Positions 1-7,058 of a stretch of DNA of 19,322 bases are shown one piece after another. Source of the stretch: Planctomycetaceae bacterium. GTDB lineage: Bacteria > Planctomycetota > Planctomycetia > Pirellulales > Pirellulaceae. The stretch covers positions 15,579-34,900 of the forward strand of contig PADE01000146.1 in NCBI GenBank assembly GCA_002702965.1, written 5' to 3'. The notes beneath the pieces were generated by a model, which ran no database searches, was not told the origin of the DNA, and worked only from the letters and a program-made list of their open reading frames with translations. Position numbers and translations under genes: made by a program. The number at the start of each line of letters is the position of its first letter. Position 1 is the first letter of the stretch.

Positions 1-771
1 TTCTATGCCAGACAGACCCGGGCGCCAGGTGCGGTTCTATTGGAGGTCGATCAATTGGTCACGCCGGCTTGGCCAAGCCACTCCCTCTCTTTTCATGTGC
101 GGGCGGGTGAAATCGTCGGCGTGGCGGGCCTTGTCGGCGCCGGTCGAACGGAAATGCTTCGCACGCTGTTTGGAATCGACCAGGCGCTCTCGGGAACGAT
201 CCGTATCGATGACCGCATCGTCGAGTTTCATACCCCTCGGGCGGCGATCCAAGAGGACATCGCGCTGGTCCCCGAAGACCGTAAGCAACACGGACTGGTC
301 GTCGAGGGTACGGTGCGGCGCAATATTGGATTGCCCGGATTGCGCCGCCACCAGTACATCGCCGGCTTTCTGAATTCGGTGGCCGAAACGCGAGCTGCGA
401 AGACGATGGTCGATCGGTTGAACATCCGCACCCCGGGTCTTGAACAAATCGCCCAGTTTCTTTCGGGCGGTAATCAACAGAAACTCGTGCTGGCGAAGTG
501 GTTGGCACTTCATCCGCGCATTCTGCTGCTCGATGAACCGACACGCGGAATCGATGTCGGCGCCAAACAAGAAATCTATCGACTGATGGAAGAACTCGCG
601 AGCGAAGGCGTTGCGATCCTGTTTGTGTCGAGCGAATTGGAAGAGATCCTGGGCATGAGTGACCGGGTACTGGTGATGCACGAAGGACGCCTCGCCGGTG
701 AACTGCATCACGATCAGATTAGCGAAGAAGCGGTCATGCAATTGGCCACCGGTGGCCAGGTAGCAGCCTGA
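1..771 (+). CDS. Sugar ABC transporter ATP-binding protein (RbsA/MglA type), 3' part
   Basis: This is the C-terminal half of a double-domain ATPase that energises ribose/galactose-type (CUT2) sugar import at the inner membrane. The frame is open to the left edge, so the 5' end lies outside the window and the in-frame TTG at 40 is internal. What remains is the second nucleotide-binding domain: a degenerate Walker A (GLVGAGRTE), an ABC signature LSGGNQQK, a Walker B with D-loop (LLLDEPTRGIDVG), and VSSELEE where a catalytic H-loop would be. Such degenerate residues are normal for the second domain of RbsA-like proteins. No permease or sugar-binding protein follows, so partners must lie upstream or elsewhere. 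The sugar cannot be told from this part. Family assignment is secure. Confidence 0.95.
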   Translation, partial: FYARQTRAPGAVLLEVDQLVTPAWPSHSLSFHVRAGEIVGVAGLVGAGRTEMLRTLFGIDQALSGTIRIDDRIVEFHTPRAAIQEDIALVPEDRKQHGLVVEGTVRRNIGLPGLRRHQYIAGFLNSVAETRAAKTMVDRLNIRTPGLEQIAQFLSGGNQQKLVLAKWLALHPRILLLDEPTRGIDVGAKQEIYRLMEELASEGVAILFVSSELEEILGMSDRVLVMHEGRLAGELHHDQISEEAVMQLATGGQVAA

Positions 772-1118
772 ACCGGATCGACGGCAAAATCCGGGATCAG
801 CAGCCGGGCCCCGGCTGCTCGTTGCGGCTTCGTTTCGCGGCGACCCACCCAACCTCCAACTGACGCTGCGGAACCGAGTCGTTTGACAACAACCGATACC
901 GCGACGAGACGCCCGCAGGACCCTGCGGGATACGAGACCGATGAGCGCCACCCAGCTTCTTGCATCCCTCTTGCAAATCCTCGCGCCAGTGGCAAACATC
1001 GCGGTTGCGGATTCTATAAAACTCCCTGGGGCGTCGGTTGACCAGGTCACGAAACGACGTTCGCCCCCTGCGGCTCGGTGGTTCCTAAAGATTCCCTGTT
1101 TGCCAGAGGTTTCCTGTC
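772..1118. other. Spacer between ABC ATPase and SDR genes
   Basis: No credible gene is seen in these 347 bases. Besides the hairpin at 799-819 there is a second perfect palindrome, CCCGCAGG (912-919) and CCTGCGGG (922-929), separated by only 2 nt. A TATAAA box at 1015-1020 could be a -10 element for the SDR gene, but no convincing -35 box sits at the right distance. Confidence 0.5.
799..819 (+). terminator. Hairpin after the ABC ATPase gene, possible terminator
   Basis: Arms AGCAGCCGG (799-807) and CCGGCTGCT (811-819) are perfectly complementary around a 3-nt loop, 27 nt after the ATPase stop. There is no clear T-tract behind it, so it may be a Rho-dependent end or a transcript-stabilising hairpin instead of a classical intrinsic terminator. 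Confidence 0.4.
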
Positions 1119-1916
1119 ATGGCCAGTCCCGATATCCAGACACTCTTTGATCTTTCCGGAAAAGTAGCGCTCATCAGTGGCGCCAGCGGTTATTTAGGAA
1201 ACGCCATGTCTGCAGCGCTGGCAGAAGCCGGCGCCGCGGTAATCGTTACCAGCCGTGATGCGGACCGCGCAGCGGCGGCGGCGGCGGCGCTTCCCCGGCC
1301 GGGCGAGGCGACCCATCACGCGTTGGTCATGGACCAGCACGATCCGCAGTCGATCGAGCGAGCCGTCGCGCAGTCGATCGAATTGGCTGGCGGGATTGAC
1401 GTCTTGGTGAACAACGGACAATTCGGCCCCGGGAACGACTGGACCGACATCACTACCGAACAGTTTAACACCCAGCTGCACAACGCCAGTGGCTACTTTG
1501 AACTGGCGCGTTTGGTGAGAAACCAAGCCGTCGACCGCGACCAAAACGCCAGCATCGTGATGATCGGATCGATGTACGGTCAGGTCGCCTCCTACCCAGC
1601 AGCGTACGATGGCGTCTGCAACGCGAGCCCCGTTTCCTACCATGCGCTCAAAGGCGGGATCATTCACATGACGCGACATCTGGCCGTGTATTGGGCGACC
1701 GACGGCGTTCGCGTGAACTGCCTCAGTCCGGGCGCCTTTCCCAACCCGCAGTCCGTGCCCGAGGGACTCGTCGAACGTCTCATTCCGCGGTGTCCCATGC
1801 AACGCATGGGCCTGCCCCATGAATTGAAAGGGGCGATTGTCTTCTTGGCCAGTGACGCCAGTAGCTACATGACCGGACAAAACCTAACGATCGATGGCGG
1901 CTGGACAGCCTGGTAA
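1119..1916 (+). CDS. SDR family oxidoreductase with extended Ser-Tyr spacing
   Basis: A 265-residue classical short-chain dehydrogenase/reductase, a cytosolic NAD(P)-dependent oxidoreductase. Seen directly: a Gly-rich nucleotide loop SGASGYLG (residues 20-27), NNG at 98-100 in place of NNAG, catalytic Ser151, and a YHALK motif giving Tyr174 and Lys178, then RVNCLSPGAF and a C-terminal TIDGGW. Ser to Tyr is 23 residues instead of the usual 13, an insertion that I recall from SDRs linked to sugar or flagellin-glycan modification. Start ATG at 1119 has AGAGG about 9 nt upstream. It is downstream of a sugar ATPase on the same strand but separated by 347 nt and a hairpin, so co-transcription is doubtful. 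A (GCG)6 run at 1272-1289 encodes alanines (within residues 51-57). The substrate is unknown. Confidence 0.92.
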   Translation: MASPDIQTLFDLSGKVALISGASGYLGNAMSAALAEAGAAVIVTSRDADRAAAAAAALPRPGEATHHALVMDQHDPQSIERAVAQSIELAGGIDVLVNNGQFGPGNDWTDITTEQFNTQLHNASGYFELARLVRNQAVDRDQNASIVMIGSMYGQVASYPAAYDGVCNASPVSYHALKGGIIHMTRHLAVYWATDGVRVNCLSPGAFPNPQSVPEGLVERLIPRCPMQRMGLPHELKGAIVFLASDASSYMTGQNLTIDGGWTAW

Positions 1917-2170
1917 CCCAACCCGGAGTTGGAACCGTGCGCGGTGGCGCAATCGACTCAACGCCAACGACTCGGGGCTCGCTGCGGCAACGACTCGGTT
2001 TACCGCGACGACAGACTTGCGCAGCAGACCGGCCGGTCACCTTCGGGTTCTCGGCCAAACGAACCGTGGGGCCCATCCGCGGTTATCGATCCTTTCGGCA
2101 CCACACGAACCGAATCGGCTCGCTAATAACCCGAAGGGGACGCCGATTCCCGCACTCGCAGGGACTGACC

Positions 2171-2230
2171 ACGTCGCACCCCACGTCGCACCCCACGTCG
2201 CACCCCACGTCGCACCCCACGTCGCACCAT
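2171..2230. repeat. 12-bp tandem repeat, five copies
   Basis: The unit ACGTCGCACCCC is repeated head to tail: four identical copies at 2171-2182, 2183-2194, 2195-2206 and 2207-2218, and a fifth at 2219-2230 that matches in its first 10 bases. Because 12 is a multiple of 3, every frame is open across it. It ends about 20 bp before the candidate -35 box of the next gene. Perfect identity suggests recent slippage expansion or selection as repeated binding sites. Confidence 0.92.
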
Positions 2231-2250
2231 GGTTGGCCACCGGCCGTACT

Positions 2251-2279
2251 TTGTCCTACCGCTGTCGGTCGGCTATCCT
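2251..2279 (+). promoter_or_regulatory. Candidate sigma-70 promoter for the DUF1549/DUF1501 pair
   Basis: TTGTCC (2251-2256) and TATCCT (2274-2279) are separated by exactly 17 nt, the optimal spacing. Transcription would begin near 2286, giving a leader of about 115 nt to the GTG at 2400. This argues against the upstream ATG at 2229 as the true start. Confidence 0.45.
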
Positions 2280-2327
2280 GTAGGGTGTCCGATACGCTGT
2301 CACATACCGCGGTGGTCCGACAGCGGT
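2258..2327. repeat. Perfect 11-bp inverted repeat spanning the promoter and leader
   Basis: ACCGCTGTCGG at 2258-2268 is exactly complementary to CCGACAGCGGT at 2317-2327, with 48 nt between. The left arm occupies the spacer between the candidate -35 and -10 boxes; the right arm lies in the presumed leader. It could be a two-site operator that supports looping or the arms of an RNA stem. The match is read directly; the role is inferred. Confidence 0.6.
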
Positions 2328-2399
2328 CGCTTCTTGTTTCGTTCGGGAACCAGAACGATACGCTCACAGCGACTGAATTTGAAGGATGGGATCGACGAC

Positions 2400-4937
2400 G
2401 TGATTAGGCCTGGAAATAGCACCTGCCGCTTGAATCGGATCCTCTGTTCGCTGTTCTCGGCGCTGGTGTTTGCAGCTGCCGCTCGCGGAGAACTCCCCGA
2501 GATTGAGTTTGATCGTCAAATCAAACCGATTCTGGTGGCTCACTGCGTCAAGTGCCACGGACCTAAGAAACGCGAGGGCGGTTTACGATTAGATGCCGCG
2601 ACCATGCTGTTGGATGGTGGCGATCGGGGACCCGCGGTCGTTGGCGGCGAAGCGGGAACAAGCCTGCTTTTCAAAGCGGTCACCGGCAGTGATGAAGAGA
2701 TTGACAAAATGCCACCCGAAGGACCCGAACTCGGTCCGGCCCAGTTGGCGCTATTGAAAGCTTGGATCAATCAAGGTGCCAAGCCTCCTGAAAACGAAGT
2801 GATCGAACGGCCCTCTCTGGACCACTGGGCCTTTCGCAAACCCCAACGGCCGGAATTGCCAAACCTGACGGGAGAGGAAGAGATCCGGCAGGCGATCGAT
2901 TCGTTCATCTTGTCGGAACTCGCTCGTCACGATGCGACCGCGTCCCCCGCCGCAGAGCGAGCGACTCTCATTCGCCGACTGCGTTTGGATTTGCTCGGTA
3001 TACCACCCACCTACCAGCAAGTAACAGAGTTCGTAGAAGACGTGCGGCCCGATGCGTACGAGCGTCTGGCCGACCAATTCCTGGCTTCACCACGCTACGG
3101 CGAACGCTGGGGACGGCATTGGCTGGATAACGCGAGGTATGCCGATTCGAACGGTTTCACACGCGACTTCGCCCGCGAGATGTACCGCTATCGCGAGTGG
3201 GTCATTGATGCCTTCAATCGCGATTTACCATTTGACCGATTCGTCGTCGAACAAATCGCCGGTGATCTGCTGAAAGATGCCACGCCGAGTCAGTTGATCG
3301 CGACGGGATTCCATCGCAACACGCTGATCAATGAAGAGGGTGGAACCGACGACGAGCAGTTTCGTGTGGATGCCGTAGCAGACCGCGTCGCGACCACCGG
3401 CTCGGTCTTTCTGGGACTGACGATCGGCTGTGCTCGGTGCCATAACCACAAATTCGACCCTCTGTCCCAACGCGAGTATTACGAGTTTTTTGCATTCCTG
3501 GACAACTGCGACGAACCGACGATTGAAGTTCCCTACCGGTGGCAAATCAGCGCCGGTTGGATCAAGGATCGGGATACCATTCGCGAGCAGATCGCGCAAC
3601 GGGAAAAACAACTCACCGAGAAAGCCGATTCATTCGCCCAGGCGCAACGTACCTGGGAGCAAGCGCTACCCCCCGAGGAGAGGGCAAAACTCCCCGGACC
3701 AACCCAAGAAGCGCTGTTGACTGACTTAGCCAAGCGAACCGACGAACAGAAGAATCTGGTAACCGAAGTGTTCAAGACAAGCACGGAGGCTCGACAGGCC
3801 TTTCCCGAAGTCGACCAGATCAACCAACTGAGGCGTCGTGAGCCGGTGATCCCCACCACGATGGTCATGAAAAGGCGCGAGCAGCCGCGTCAGACCTACA
3901 TCCACCGCCGCGGCAATTTCCTCGACCGAGGCAGACTCGTACGGCCCGGGGTCCCCGCGGTGTTGCACACGCTCGAAACGTCATCCCAAAACCCCAACCG
4001 AATGGATCTCGCCCGTTGGCTCGCCTCGCCCGAGAATCCGTTGACACCACGAGTCATAATGAATCGCTTCTGGCAGCGCTATTTTGGGCGAGGCATCGTG
4101 GAAACCGAAAATGACTTCGGATTGCAAGGCAGCCCACCGACGCATCAGAAACTACTCGACTGGCTGGCCACGGAGTGGATCCACCGTCGCTGGAGTATGA
4201 AACAGATGCACCGGGTGATCGTGACATCCGCAACCTACCGTCAGTCCTCGAAAGCGCGTCCAGAGTTGAGTGAAATCGATGCCTCCAACAAGTTAGTTGC
4301 GCGACAATCGCGCGTGCGAATCGAAGCGGAAATCGTTCGCGACAATGCGCTTTCGGTCGCCGGCTTGCTCTCGGGAAAGATCGGCGGACCGAGTGTCTAC
4401 CCACCTCAACCAGACGGCGTATTCAAATTCACTCAGGACCCCAAACCCTGGAATACCCAGATGGGAGAGGATCGCTTTCGGCGTGGCATGTATACCTTTT
4501 TCTGGCGATCGAGTCCCTACCCATCACTCATGGTGTTCGATTTTCCTAACTCGAATGTCACCTGTACACGGCGCGTACGTTCCAATACGCCGCTGCAGTC
4601 GTTGACGCTCGCCAACGATATCCAGTTCGTGGAATGCGCTCGCAGTGTGGCTCGAAGAGTACGACAGGAGAGTTCTACAGACTTCGATGCCCGAACCGAT
4701 TTTCTGTTTCGCGCTACGCTTGCCCGGCGTCCCTCGAACGCCGAACGAGACGCCGTGTCGAAACTGTTCAAGCAACAATTCGCTGGCTACTCCGCGGACC
4801 CCGTAGCCACGCGACGGCTACTGGGAATCCCTGCAGATTCGTTGGACGATGCCGACACCGATTACAGCGAACTGGCGGCCTGGACTGCGGTCGCCCGTGT
4901 CATCCTGAACCTGGACGAGTTTATCACGCGAGAGTGA
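2400..4937 (+). CDS. Exported PSCyt1-DUF1549-DUF1553 protein (planctomycete cytochrome C domain)
   Basis: A protein of about 845 residues from a family greatly expanded in planctomycetes, with unknown biochemical role. A signal peptide is visible (basic N-region with RLNR, hydrophobic residues about 14-28, then ARGELP). The N-terminal cytochrome-type domain has a haem-binding CVKCH (residues 49-53) and a possible distal Met in KMPPEG (Met104). DUF1549 follows (about 165-375) with a second CxxCH, CARCH (344-348), then a charged stretch likely to be helical (390-475) and DUF1553 (about 535-800; NRFWQRYFGRG, RSNTPLQSL). The frame is open from an ATG at 2229, but residues before 2400 look non-coding. 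GTG 2400 is preferred because it opens directly onto the signal peptide and has GAAGGA 13 nt upstream. TTG 2379 and TTG 2430 are alternatives. It is 12 nt from the DUF1501 gene, so they probably form an operon. Confidence 0.93.
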   Translation: MIRPGNSTCRLNRILCSLFSALVFAAAARGELPEIEFDRQIKPILVAHCVKCHGPKKREGGLRLDAATMLLDGGDRGPAVVGGEAGTSLLFKAVTGSDEEIDKMPPEGPELGPAQLALLKAWINQGAKPPENEVIERPSLDHWAFRKPQRPELPNLTGEEEIRQAIDSFILSELARHDATASPAAERATLIRRLRLDLLGIPPTYQQVTEFVEDVRPDAYERLADQFLASPRYGERWGRHWLDNARYADSNGFTRDFAREMYRYREWVIDAFNRDLPFDRFVVEQIAGDLLKDATPSQLIATGFHRNTLINEEGGTDDEQFRVDAVADRVATTGSVFLGLTIGCARCHNHKFDPLSQREYYEFFAFLDNCDEPTIEVPYRWQISAGWIKDRDTIREQIAQREKQLTEKADSFAQAQRTWEQALPPEERAKLPGPTQEALLTDLAKRTDEQKNLVTEVFKTSTEARQAFPEVDQINQLRRREPVIPTTMVMKRREQPRQTYIHRRGNFLDRGRLVRPGVPAVLHTLETSSQNPNRMDLARWLASPENPLTPRVIMNRFWQRYFGRGIVETENDFGLQGSPPTHQKLLDWLATEWIHRRWSMKQMHRVIVTSATYRQSSKARPELSEIDASNKLVARQSRVRIEAEIVRDNALSVAGLLSGKIGGPSVYPPQPDGVFKFTQDPKPWNTQMGEDRFRRGMYTFFWRSSPYPSLMVFDFPNSNVTCTRRVRSNTPLQSLTLANDIQFVECARSVARRVRQESSTDFDARTDFLFRATLARRPSNAERDAVSKLFKQQFAGYSADPVATRRLLGIPADSLDDADTDYSELAAWTAVARVILNLDEFITRE

Positions 4938-4949
4938 TCCAAAAAAATC

Positions 4950-6395
4950 ATGAATCCACTTGATCGAACACCACTAGAACAGACGCGTCGCCATTTCTTT
5001 CAAGATTGTCGTGTCGGTCTGGGCGCGATGGCGCTGGGAACGCTTTTGGACGGAGAACGTGGTCAGGCCGCCTCCAAAGCGGAAACCAGAGATCATCCTT
5101 TGGCTCCGCGCCCCACCCATTTCAAACCCCAAATCAAGAACGTCATTTTTCTGTTCATGGCAGGGGGCCCCAGCCAGCTTGAGTTATTCGATCACAAACC
5201 CAAGCTGCAGAGTATGGAGGGGCAGGTCATCCCCGACTCGTATGTGGAAAACAAGCGATTCGCTTTTCTGAAAAAAGACGCCAAGCTGCTGGGGACGCGG
5301 CGGAAATTTCAACAGCATGGCGCTGCCGGGGTTGAGATCTCGGAGTGCCTACCCCACCTCGCGTCGATCGGTGATGAATTGGCTGTGATTCGCTCAATGT
5401 CGACCGACGTGTTCAATCACGGTCCTGCCAAGTTCTTTATGAACACGGGGTACAATCGATTTGGCCGTCCCAGCATGGGTGCTTGGGTGACCTATGGAAT
5501 CGGCAGTGAATCACGGAATCTGCCCGGATTTGTCGTCCTCCAATCGGGACCGCGTGGACCGCGTGGAGGAGCGCCCAACTGGGGTAGTGGATTCCTGCCG
5601 ACGACCTTCCAAGGGGTACCTTTTCGTAACCAGGGGCAACCGATTCTCAACCTGGCCAACCCCCAGGGCATCAACCGAAATCGCCAACGGCAGTTCATTG
5701 AGGCGGTCAATGATTTCAACCGTATTCGCTTAGAGGAAATTGGCGATCCCGAAATTGCGACCCGTATCGCCTCGTACGAAATGGCCTTCCGGATGCAAAC
5801 CAGCGCGCCGGAATTGATGACGATCTCTCGGGAAACCCCCGAGACGCTCGCGCTGTACGGAGCTGAGCCGGGCGTTCCCAGTTTCGCCAACAACTGTCTG
5901 CTTGCACGGCGGCTGGTACAACGGGGCGTTCGGTTCGTCCAGTTGTATCACACCGATTGGGATCACCATGGAAATAAGGGAACCGAGTTGGGTGAGTCGT
6001 TGGACAAAATCACCCGCGAAGTCGATCGACCGGCGGCGGCGCTGATCATGGACCTGAAACGTCTGGGAATGCTCGATGAAACCCTGGTGATCTGGGGTGG
6101 CGAATTCGGTCGCACTCCGCAAGGCGAACCACGTCAATACCTAGGCCGCGATCATCACATCGAAGCGTTCACAATGTGGTTAGCCGGAGGCGGTATCCAG
6201 CGTGGGATCACTCTCGGTAAGACCGATGAGCTGGGCTACTATCCAGTCGAAGACCAAGTGCACGTTCACGATTTACAGGCGACCGTCCTGCACCTTTTAG
6301 GGCTGGATCACCTCAAACTGACGTTCCGCTTTCAAGGCCGTGATTTCCGGTTGACCGACGTGGCCGGAAAAGTGGTTTCCAAGTTACTCGCTTGA
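4950..6395 (+). CDS. DUF1501 family protein with Tat signal
   Basis: A 481-residue member of the DUF1501 family, related to the sulfatase/alkaline phosphatase fold and normally encoded next to DUF1549/DUF1553 proteins in planctomycetes. The N-terminus carries a twin-arginine motif, TRRHFF (Arg13-Arg14), followed by a short apolar stretch, so export of a folded, possibly metal-loaded protein is expected. Family motifs seen include FLFMAGGPSQLELFDHKP, the His-rich TDWDHHGNKG, WGGEFGRTP and GRDHH, which hold likely metal ligands. The ATG at 4950 lies 12 nt after the preceding stop, consistent with co-transcription. No enzymatic reaction is established for the family. A role with the neighbouring cytochrome-like protein in breakdown of complex extracellular polymers is only a hypothesis. 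Confidence 0.95.
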   Translation: MNPLDRTPLEQTRRHFFQDCRVGLGAMALGTLLDGERGQAASKAETRDHPLAPRPTHFKPQIKNVIFLFMAGGPSQLELFDHKPKLQSMEGQVIPDSYVENKRFAFLKKDAKLLGTRRKFQQHGAAGVEISECLPHLASIGDELAVIRSMSTDVFNHGPAKFFMNTGYNRFGRPSMGAWVTYGIGSESRNLPGFVVLQSGPRGPRGGAPNWGSGFLPTTFQGVPFRNQGQPILNLANPQGINRNRQRQFIEAVNDFNRIRLEEIGDPEIATRIASYEMAFRMQTSAPELMTISRETPETLALYGAEPGVPSFANNCLLARRLVQRGVRFVQLYHTDWDHHGNKGTELGESLDKITREVDRPAAALIMDLKRLGMLDETLVIWGGEFGRTPQGEPRQYLGRDHHIEAFTMWLAGGGIQRGITLGKTDELGYYPVEDQVHVHDLQATVLHLLGLDHLKLTFRFQGRDFRLTDVAGKVVSKLLA

Positions 6396-6509
6396 TAGAT
6401 CGGTGGTCTCCCGCGGCGCCGCGTGTGCGAACCAGACGCCGTGCCGGACGAGCGCCGAGAGTAACGACCCGCATCCGGCGGTGACAGCTCCCTTCGGGAA
6501 CGCCGGTTC

Positions 6510-6887
6510 TCATCCCACCACCGCCACCGCTTCAATTTCCACCTGTAATCCGGGGATCGCAAGCGCCGAGACGCCGACAACCGTGGCAGCCGGATACGGA
6601 GGCTGCAGGAATTCCTGACGCACTTCTCGAAACACGGCGAGATGACGCTCTAGTTGAAGAAAATAGGCTCGGATCATGACCACGTCCTGAAACGTCGCGC
6701 CCGCCGCCCCAAGAAGCGCGTGAATCTGCTCAAACGTCTGTCGGATTTGCGTTCGGATATCCGCCTCCAGGTCTGTGGGTACCTGGCCGGATAGAAACAA
6801 CCAGCGCTGGCCGTCGGCCAAGACCGCTGGAGAATATCCACCGGCTGCAGCAACAACACCCGCCGCTTCGATTACACGGTTCGGCAT
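6510..6887 (-). CDS. Rid family (YjgF/YER057c/UK114) protein lacking the catalytic Arg
   Basis: A 125-residue single-domain protein of the RidA superfamily, whose best-known members hydrolyse reactive enamine/imine intermediates from PLP enzymes and act as trimers in the cytosol. Seen: FLSGQVP (31-37), the helix QIRQTFEQIHALLGAAG, and the C-terminal strand QVEIEAVAVV. At the position of the catalytic Arg (usual pattern PAR..V) the sequence reads YPAATVVGV, with Ala101, so a canonical imine deaminase is unlikely and a Rid subfamily without Arg is a better description. Start: an ATG 21 nt further upstream is in frame, but the one ending at 6887 has an excellent GAGGAGG 7 nt before it. It faces the DUF1501 gene convergently and lies downstream of the M20 gene in the opposite orientation relative to the ArsR gene. 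Confidence 0.9.
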   Translation of the reverse strand: MPNRVIEAAGVVAAAGGYSPAVLADGQRWLFLSGQVPTDLEADIRTQIRQTFEQIHALLGAAGATFQDVVMIRAYFLQLERHLAVFREVRQEFLQPPYPAATVVGVSALAIPGLQVEIEAVAVVG

Positions 6888-7058
6888 CTTCTGGCCTCCT
6901 CGGATCACACAAAGCCGACAACAAGTTGAGACAGCGGTCGGCCTAGCGTTCCTCGATTCTACGTAAACCCGGATCGTCTTTGTCCCACTCGGTCATCAGC
7001 CTGCCTGTGCCGAGCTTGCCATTCTCCGAATGACTCTCCGGCCCTCTTTGCGGAACCG

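Larger units (their letters stand above)
1917..2399. other. Long non-coding spacer with repeats and promoter-like sequences
   Basis: Between the SDR gene and the exported cytochrome-type protein lie 483 bases. Open frames across it give low-complexity products such as repeated HVAP or TSHP, which are by-products of a 12-bp DNA repeat and not proteins. The annotated sub-elements are the tandem repeat (2171-2230), a candidate promoter (2251-2279) and a perfect inverted repeat (2258-2327). Confidence 0.6.

Noticed and set aside
37..1050. Long minus-strand open frame (337 codons) over the ABC ATPase gene and spacer
   Set aside because: It is antisense to a clear RbsA-type domain and its translation has no recognisable motif; the high GC content keeps the opposite frame open.
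1272..1289. (GCG)6 run
   Set aside because: It is coding (polyalanine in the SDR) and common in GC-rich genes; not a separate element.
2229..2399. N-terminal extension of the DUF1549 protein from ATG 2229
   Set aside because: It would place the signal peptide 70 residues inside the protein and the candidate promoter and inverted repeat inside coding sequence; composition also looks non-coding.
1894..2407. Open frames with HVAP or TSHP repeats across 2160-2230
   Set aside because: The repeat unit is 12 bp, so all frames are open through it. Flanking residues look random and no start with a ribosome binding site is present.
6412..6423. 12-bp palindrome CGCGGCGCCGCG between the convergent DUF1501 and Rid genes
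   Set aside because: It is a loop-less, GC-only palindrome without T-tracts on either strand; too weak to call a bidirectional terminator.
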